Assembly: GCA_900550335.1 (NCBI GenBank)
Contig: URRU01000014.1
Coordinates: 1-19,303, forward strand
DNA length: 19,303 nucleotides
DNA from: an uncultured Clostridium sp.
GTDB taxonomy: Bacteria; Bacillota; Clostridia; Peptostreptococcales; Peptostreptococcaceae
Direction: 5' to 3'
The stretch's first letter is position 1; each line of letters begins with the position of its first letter. Below, piece after piece: positions 14,920 through 19,303 of the stretch. Position numbers and translations under genes: made by a program. The notes below the pieces were generated by a model, which saw nothing but the letters and a program-made list of their open reading frames with translations, did no database searches and had not been told where the DNA came from.

Positions 14920-15312
14920 CTATCTTTTTGAGAACTGTGGAGCTCTTCTGGCAGCTTTTAAACCGTATTTCTTTCTTTCTTTCATTCTAGCATCTCTAGT
15001 TAAGAATCCTTCTTTCTTTAAAGCAGGTCTTAAATCTTCGTCAGCTTTTAATAAAGCTCTAGATATACCGTGTCTTATAGCACCAGCCTGTCCAGTGAAT
15101 CCTCCACCTTCAACTTTTACTATAACGTCAAATTTATTTTCAGTTTCAGTTAATACTAATGGCTGTTTAACGTCTCTTATTAATGTTTCGTAGTTGAAAT
15201 ATTCTTCTAACGCTCTACCATTTACTGTTATATTTCCTTCACCTGCAACTAATCTAACTCTAGCTACAGAATGTTTTCTTCTTCCTGTTCCTATGTACTG
15301 TACATTTGCCAT
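14920..15312 (-). CDS. rpsI: Small ribosomal subunit protein S9
   Basis: S9 (uS9) is a 30S protein whose C-terminal tail reaches the P-site tRNA. From the chosen ATG it has 130 residues, the standard length. Recognisable parts are the N-terminal [16 protein letters not shown], the central [19 protein letters not shown] and the conserved basic end [23 protein letters not shown] tail (here with RMKERKKYG) finishing in SKR. An in-frame GTG at 15330 would add six residues, but those codons are the ribosome binding site itself (AAAGGAGG). It follows rplM by 22 bp as in most bacteria and shares its promoter and terminator. All four glutamine codons are CAG. Confidence 0.98.
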   Translation of the reverse strand: MANVQYIGTGRRKHSVARVRLVAGEGNITVNGRALEEYFNYETLIRDVKQPLVLTETENKFDVIVKVEGGGFTGQAGAIRHGISRALLKADEDLRPALKKEGFLTRDARMKERKKYGLKAARRAPQFSKR

Positions 15313-15334
15313 GATAACTCCTCCTTTCACCTAA

Positions 15335-15763
15335 TTAAAATTCTATTACTTCTGGATTCTGAGCTGCATGATCATGTTCAGCACCAGCGAATACTCTTAA
15401 TCTAGTCATCATTCTGCTTCTTAATTTATTTTTTGGTAACATACCGCTAACTGCGTGAGCTACAACTTCTTCAGGTTTTTTAGCCATCATTTCTCTGTAT
15501 GATATTTCTTTTAAACCACCTACATAACCTGTGTGGTATCTGTAGTATTTCTGATCTAATTTTTTACCTGTTAAAACTACTTTTGATGCATTTACAACTA
15601 CTACGAAGTCTCCTCCGTCCACGTGTGGTGTAAATGTTGGTTTATGTTTCCCTCTTAATAATGTTGCAACTTCAGTTGCTAAACGACCTAAAGTTTTTCC
15701 TTCAGCGTCAACTAAGTACCAGTTTCTTTTAACGTCTGCTGGTTTAGCTATATAACTTTTCAT
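15335..15763 (-). CDS. rplM: Large ribosomal subunit protein L13
   Basis: L13 (uL13) is an early-assembling 50S protein. The 142 residues match the usual length. Characteristic segments are [19 protein letters not shown] near the N-terminus, [20 protein letters not shown], and the later [20 protein letters not shown] with the end [20 protein letters not shown] lies 7 nt before the ATG. It is the first gene of the rplM-rpsI operon, driven by the perfect promoter at 15855-15883. The leader of about 85 nt probably carries the L13 autoregulatory structure. The truA gene upstream is separated by that promoter. Confidence 0.98.
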   Translation of the reverse strand: MKSYIAKPADVKRNWYLVDAEGKTLGRLATEVATLLRGKHKPTFTPHVDGGDFVVVVNASKVVLTGKKLDQKYYRYHTGYVGGLKEISYREMMAKKPEEVVAHAVSGMLPKNKLRSRMMTRLRVFAGAEHDHAAQNPEVIEF

Positions 15764-15848
15764 ATCTGTCCCTCCTTAACTTTTTTCCTTTAAAAATATT
15801 TTTCCGTTTATGTCAAGTCCGGGGCAAAGTGGACTTATTAACACATTC
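15764..15848 (-). promoter_or_regulatory. Probable L13 autoregulatory mRNA leader
   Basis: The untranslated leader between the predicted start (about 15848) and rplM. It has a clear hairpin at 15815-15836 (AAGTCC/GGACTT, loop of 10) with a possible outer TGT/ACA pairing, then an A-rich stretch and the ribosome binding site. Firmicute rplM-rpsI mRNAs are known to carry an L13 leader element bound by L13. Position and size fit, but I matched only the location and one hairpin, not the full family model. Confidence 0.5.
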
Positions 15849-15854
15849 TTGTAT

Positions 15855-15883
15855 ATTATACGACTATAACCGAAAAGTGTCAA
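15855..15883 (-). promoter_or_regulatory. Perfect consensus sigma-A promoter for rplM-rpsI
   Basis: Minus strand: TTGACA (15878-15883), 17-bp spacer, TATAAT (15855-15860). The -35 box starts two bases after the truA stop codon (15886-15888). The predicted start is near 15848. Confidence 0.88.
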
Positions 15884-15885
15884 GA

Positions 15886-16617
15886 TTAATAAAAAACTTT
15901 TTTGAGGAATAATGCGTGTCCTGGAGCCGTATGACCGGCTTTTGACCTATCCTTAGATTTTATTATATCTTCCATGCTTTCAGTTATTCTACCCCTTCCG
16001 ATATCTATAAGCGTACCAGAAAGAATTCTAACCATGTTGTAAAGGAATCCATTTCCTTCAAACTCAAATACTATTAAATCTCCTTCTTTTTCTATTTTTA
16101 CGCTTCTTATCGTTCTTACAGTATCTTTCACAGATGAACCGCTGCTCATGAATCCACAGAAGTCATAAGTACCTATAAGCGACTCTGCTTCTTTTTTCAT
16201 CTTTTCAAAATCCAAATCGTATTTTACTTGATACGATATGTCTTTTAAAATAGGATTGCGGTATCTGTTATTATACACCAAATATCTGTATATTTTACCC
16301 TTTGCACTATATCTCGCATGGAAATCGTCATCGACTTCCTCTGCTTCTATTACAGATATGTCTTTGGGTAACTTAGAGTTTAATGCATCTGGTATTCTGT
16401 TTACAGGTATTTGAGATTCTATTTTAAAATTAGCCACCTGTCCAAGTGCATGCACTCCTGCATCTGTTCTTCCAGATCCGTTTATTTTTACTTTTTCACC
16501 TGTTATTTCTTTTATTGCATATTCAATATTTCCCTGTATTCCCGGAGAATCTGGCTGCTCCTGCCATCCACAATATTTTTCTCCATTGTATTGAACAGTT
16601 ATTTTTATATTTCTCAT
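15886..16617 (-). CDS. truA: tRNA pseudouridine synthase A (positions 38-40)
   Basis: Isomerises uridines 38-40 in the anticodon stem-loop of tRNAs. From the chosen ATG the protein has 243 residues, normal for TruA. The catalytic aspartate is D52 in GSGRTDAGVHALGQ (47-60). YNGEKYCGWQEQP near the N-terminus, DFHARYSAKGKIYRY and the late GNGFLYNMVRILSG are further family signatures. The frame reaches back to a TTG at 16629, but GGAGG inside that stretch lies 5 nt before ATG 16617, fixing the start. It lies 44 bp after ecfT with no promoter visible between them, so it is probably the last gene of the ecf transcript, an arrangement (ecfA-ecfA-ecfT-truA-rplM-rpsI) common in Firmicutes. Confidence 0.96.
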   Translation of the reverse strand: MRNIKITVQYNGEKYCGWQEQPDSPGIQGNIEYAIKEITGEKVKINGSGRTDAGVHALGQVANFKIESQIPVNRIPDALNSKLPKDISVIEAEEVDDDFHARYSAKGKIYRYLVYNNRYRNPILKDISYQVKYDLDFEKMKKEAESLIGTYDFCGFMSSGSSVKDTVRTIRSVKIEKEGDLIVFEFEGNGFLYNMVRILSGTLIDIGRGRITESMEDIIKSKDRSKAGHTAPGHALFLKKVFY

Positions 16618-16661
16618 TTGATCCTCCAAATAGGCAAAACTTTTATAATAAATATCTTCCC

Positions 16662-17462
16662 TTATAATACATATCTTGATGCAACTATAAGTCCCATATA
16701 GATTATTATAAATACTGTAGCTACATACTCTCTTTTACCTATTACAGTTTCTTTCATTTTTGTTCTATTGTCTCCACCTCTATAGCATCTAGCTTCCATT
16801 GCCATAGCAAGCTCGTCAGCTCTTCTAAATGCACTTACAAATAGCGGTACTAAAAGTGGAACAAGACTCTTCGCTCTGTTTATTAGCTTCTTACTTTCAA
16901 AATCCGCACCTCTAGACATCTGAGCCTTCATTATTTTATCAGTTTCGTCTAGTAGTGTTGGTATGAATCTTAAAGCTATAGTCATCATCATTGCAAGTTC
17001 ATGCACTGGTAGACCTATTTTCTTAAATGGATTTAATACCCTCTCTATTCCGTCTGTAAGCGCTATAGGAGATGTTGTAAGCGTTAATAGAGATGTTCCT
17101 ACTATAAGCATAGCAAGTCTTATAGACATAAATATAGCCTGTCTGATACCTTCTTTAGTTATCGCTAAAAATCCAAATGACCATATTTTTTCACCAGGTA
17201 TACAGAACATATTCACAATAAATGTGAATAATATTATCCATTTAAGAGGTTTTAAGCCCTTTAGTATAAATTTTACCGGTATCTTTGACATTACAGTAAG
17301 TATTAATAAGACAACAAATACTCCTATATACACAGGCATTTTATTTATCATAAATATAGAAATCATAAATAATATCGTAGCTATTAATTTTAGACCTGCG
17401 TCTAATTTATGTATAGGAGATGAAGCCGGGTAAAACTGACCGACAGTTATATCTTTTAACAT
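16662..17462 (-). CDS. ecfT: ECF transporter transmembrane component EcfT
   Basis: The scaffold membrane subunit of the energy-coupling factor module. It joins the two ATPases to interchangeable S-components that carry vitamins or other micronutrients. The 266 residues contain hydrophobic segments at about 24-40, 44-60, 73-90, 110-130, 200-213 and 246-262. The long cytoplasmic coupling helices hold the two arginine motifs: MSRGAD (182-187) and EARCYRGG (223-230), which contact the ATPases. The ATG overlaps the ecfA2 stop codon by one base (TAATG), with GGAGGT upstream, indicating translational coupling. No S-component gene is in the window, as expected for a shared (group II) ECF module. Confidence 0.95.
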   Translation of the reverse strand: MLKDITVGQFYPASSPIHKLDAGLKLIATILFMISIFMINKMPVYIGVFVVLLILTVMSKIPVKFILKGLKPLKWIILFTFIVNMFCIPGEKIWSFGFLAITKEGIRQAIFMSIRLAMLIVGTSLLTLTTSPIALTDGIERVLNPFKKIGLPVHELAMMMTIALRFIPTLLDETDKIMKAQMSRGADFESKKLINRAKSLVPLLVPLFVSAFRRADELAMAMEARCYRGGDNRTKMKETVIGKREYVATVFIIIYMGLIVASRYVL

Positions 17463-18322
17463 TATTTTCTACCTCCTATCACTCTTAGTATTTCGTCTTT
17501 AGCTTCTTCAGGAGTTATTATATCCTGTCTAATATCAAATCCTTTTTCTCTTAATTTTATAGCTAATTCTAGAACTTGAGGAATATCCAGACCTATTTCT
17601 TTCAGCCTATGAGCATTGTTGTTGAATACCTCTCTAGGATTTCCCATAAATTCTATTTTTCCTTTGTTCATTACTATAAGTGTTTTTACTAATTTAGCCA
17701 TATCATCCATACTGTGAGATGATAGTATTACTGTTATATTTCTTTCTCTGTGTAGTTTTTTTATAAGTTCAAATATTTCTTCTCTACCACCTGGATCTAA
17801 TCCCGCAGTCGGCTCATCAAGTATTAATACCTCTGGATCCATAGCTATTACTCCTGCTATTGCAACCCTTCTCTTCTGCCCACCAGATAATTCAAATGGA
17901 GATTTTTCTCTATATTTTTCATAATCTAGTCCAACAGCTTCCATAGAAGCTTTTACTCTTTTAGTTATTTCCTCTTGATCTAATCCCATATTTCCTGGAC
18001 CAAATGCTATATCTTTTTCTATTGTTTCTTCAAATAACTGATACTCTGGATACTGGAATACTACCCCAACTCTTTTTCTTATTTCAGTTAGATTTATATC
18101 CTTCTGAGTTATTTCAAAGTCATTTATGTATATGCTGCCTGATGAAGGCTTTAGAAGTCCATTTAAATGCTGTATAAGTGTAGATTTCCCTGAGCCTGTG
18201 TGTCCAATTAGTCCAACAAAGTCATTATCCTCTATATCAAACGTTATATCGTCTAGAGCTCTATTTTCAAATGGCATCCCCTCATCATATATGTATGTTA
18301 AATTTCTTACTTTAATAGACAT
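17462..18322 (-). CDS. ecfA2: ECF transporter ATPase EcfA2
   Basis: One of the two ABC ATPases of the ECF module. Of 286 residues, Walker A is GHTGSGKST (40-48), the Q-loop glutamine is Q90, the signature is LSGGQKRR (145-152), Walker B is [12 protein letters not shown] (165-176) with catalytic E170, and the switch histidine is H203. A C-terminal extension (from about 225) with [10 protein letters not shown] fits the EcfA subfamily. The start overlaps the end of ecfA1 by 16 bp and its end overlaps ecfT by one base, so the three are translated together. The EcfA2 assignment rests on gene order and the DEPT form of Walker B. Function requires the EcfA1 partner. Confidence 0.94.
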   Translation of the reverse strand: MSIKVRNLTYIYDEGMPFENRALDDITFDIEDNDFVGLIGHTGSGKSTLIQHLNGLLKPSSGSIYINDFEITQKDINLTEIRKRVGVVFQYPEYQLFEETIEKDIAFGPGNMGLDQEEITKRVKASMEAVGLDYEKYREKSPFELSGGQKRRVAIAGVIAMDPEVLILDEPTAGLDPGGREEIFELIKKLHRERNITVILSSHSMDDMAKLVKTLIVMNKGKIEFMGNPREVFNNNAHRLKEIGLDIPQVLELAIKLREKGFDIRQDIITPEEAKDEILRVIGGRK

Positions 18323-19146
18323 AATTCATTCACCATCTCATCCACTGTTAATATATCTTCTCTTATTTTTAATCCTTCTTTGTTTAGCATGTGAGATATT
18401 TCTGTCATACAAGGCACATCAAGACCTATTTTTTTAAGTCTATCTATCTCTTTAAATACTTCTCGTGGAGTCCCTTCTAATACTTTTCTACCCTTTTCCA
18501 TAACTATAACTCTATCAGCTTCTACAGCCTCTTCCATAAAGTGAGTTATATGTATTGCAGTTATATTTTCTTCTTTGTTTAATTTCTTTATTGTTTTCAT
18601 TACTTCTTTTCTACCAGATGGATCTAGCATAGCTGTAGCCTCATCGAATATTATACATTCAGGCTTCATAGCTATTATCCCAGCTATTGCAACTCTCTGT
18701 TTCTGTCCCCCAGAAAGTAAGTGTGGCTGTCTATCTTTAAATTCGTACATTCCTACGCTTTTTAAAGATTCTTCTACTCTTCTTCTTATTTCTGACGGCT
18801 CTATTCCTAAGTTTTCTGGCCCAAAAGCTACATCCTCTTCAACTATTGTAGCAACTATCTGGTTGTCTGGATTCTGAAATACCATTCCTGCAGTCTGTCT
18901 TATATCCCACATTTTATCTGCATCTTTTGTATTCATTCCATTTATGATTATATCCCCTTCAGTAGGCTTTAGTATTGCATTCATATTTTTTGAAAGTGTC
19001 GATTTCCCAGAACCATTGTGGCCTATTATTACAACAAATTCACCCTTTTTTATATCTAAATTAAAATCATCTATAGCTTTGTACTTGTCGCCCTCTTCAT
19101 TTTCATAGCAAAAGGAAAGATTTTTTATTTGTATGAGATTTTCCAT
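18307..19146 (-). CDS. ecfA1: ECF transporter ATPase EcfA1
   Basis: The partner ABC ATPase of the ECF module. Of 279 residues, Walker A is GHNGSGKST (42-50), the Q-loop glutamine is Q91, the signature is LSGGQKQR (144-151), Walker B is [12 protein letters not shown] (164-175) with catalytic E169, and the switch histidine is H202. The DEAT form is typical of EcfA1. The C-terminal region contains [13 protein letters not shown], parallel to the segment in EcfA2, pointing to an ancient duplication. AAGGGG lies upstream of the ATG. It is the first gene of ecfA1-ecfA2-ecfT(-truA). The 157 bp upstream in this window hold possible -10 elements and a direct repeat. Confidence 0.95.
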   Translation of the reverse strand: MENLIQIKNLSFCYENEEGDKYKAIDDFNLDIKKGEFVVIIGHNGSGKSTLSKNMNAILKPTEGDIIINGMNTKDADKMWDIRQTAGMVFQNPDNQIVATIVEEDVAFGPENLGIEPSEIRRRVEESLKSVGMYEFKDRQPHLLSGGQKQRVAIAGIIAMKPECIIFDEATAMLDPSGRKEVMKTIKKLNKEENITAIHITHFMEEAVEADRVIVMEKGRKVLEGTPREVFKEIDRLKKIGLDVPCMTEISHMLNKEGLKIREDILTVDEMVNELCLLK

Positions 19147-19190
19147 TATTTACACCCCTTTTTTCCTATACATTTAAATCTTTATTGCCT

Positions 19191-19222
19191 AAATTCTATA
19201 AAACACCAAATTCTATAAAACA
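19191..19222. repeat. 15-bp direct repeat upstream of ecfA1
   Basis: Two identical 15-bp copies, 19191-19205 and 19208-19222 (AAATTCTATAAAACA), separated by CC. They lie between the possible -10 elements and the ecfA1 ribosome binding site, where a regulator could act. In AT-rich DNA a chance or slippage origin remains possible. Confidence 0.6.
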
Positions 19223-19243
19223 TTATAATAGTTTATTATATCA
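19222..19243 (-). promoter_or_regulatory. Possible extended -10 promoter elements of the ecf operon
   Basis: On the minus strand TATAAT occurs at 19235-19240 with TGA directly before it (extended -10), and again at 19222-19227. Neither has a good -35 box at 16-18 bp. Since ecfA1 is the first gene of its cluster in the window, a promoter here is plausible, but a gene beyond the right edge could also supply the transcript. Confidence 0.35.
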
Positions 19244-19303
19244 TACAATTAATACACGATAGTTACAATTATAGAGGATTTTATATACTATATCTATAAG
19301 TTT

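Noticed and set aside
15784..15816. Second TTGACA in the rplM leader (15811-15816) as a tandem promoter
   Set aside because: At 17 bp downstream the sequence is TTAAAG, a poor -10 box, and the hexamer overlaps the leader hairpin.
1..19303. CRISPR arrays, insertion sequences, tRNA genes, prophage or defence genes
   Set aside because: No regularly spaced repeat series, transposase, integrase, tRNA-like cloverleaf or defence-type domain was seen. The only repeats are the short two-copy ones reported.

Overview
This window is a housekeeping segment of an AT-rich, low-GC Gram-positive chromosome. Gene content and order (ecfA1-ecfA2-ecfT-truA-rplM-rpsI, veg-ispE-gntR-murI, tilS-ftsH-birA-coaX-dusB-greA-lysS, then an rRNA promoter) fit the Clostridia, most likely Peptostreptococcaceae (the Clostridioides/Peptostreptococcus side). 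That placement is from gene order and protein character, not from a database comparison. I found no mobile element, CRISPR array, toxin-antitoxin pair, biosynthetic cluster or clear undescribed system. The most unusual signals are in the non-coding DNA.

All genes but one lie on the minus strand, so transcription runs from high to low coordinates. (1) 19303-16618: ecfA1, ecfA2 and ecfT overlap tightly and encode the shared energising module of ECF vitamin transporters. truA follows. (2) 15885-14863: the rplM-rpsI operon has a perfect consensus promoter, an L13-type leader and a strong terminator. (3) 14743-12999: an accessory island holds a flavodoxin/ferredoxin fusion protein and a convergent LysR regulator, the only plus-strand gene, sharing a bidirectional terminator. 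(4) 12709-9303: veg has its own strong promoter and terminators. It is followed by ispE, a GntR/FCD regulator, murI and a DUF1934 (YwiB-like) gene, ending at a hairpin. (5) 9214-5757: tilS and ftsH, ending at a strong terminator, without the hpt gene usually found between them. (6) 5704-410: birA, coaX (own promoter and terminator), dusB, then greA-lysS. greA-lysS is driven by a perfect consensus promoter whose -35 box is the last two sense codons of dusB. (7) 447-1: AT-rich spacer with a 21-bp tandem repeat, then the promoter and boxA-like leader of an rRNA operon whose genes lie beyond the left edge.

Functionally the region combines translation (LysS, TilS, DusB, TruA, L13, S9, rRNA), transcription elongation (GreA), membrane proteolysis (FtsH), cofactor supply (CoaX, BirA, ECF module), isoprenoid precursors (IspE) and peptidoglycan precursors (MurI). 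Several start codons were moved to match ribosome binding sites (birA, tilS, ispE, veg, rpsI, truA, the EFR1-like gene). Two genes start with non-ATG codons: ftsH with TTG and the DUF1934 gene with GTG.
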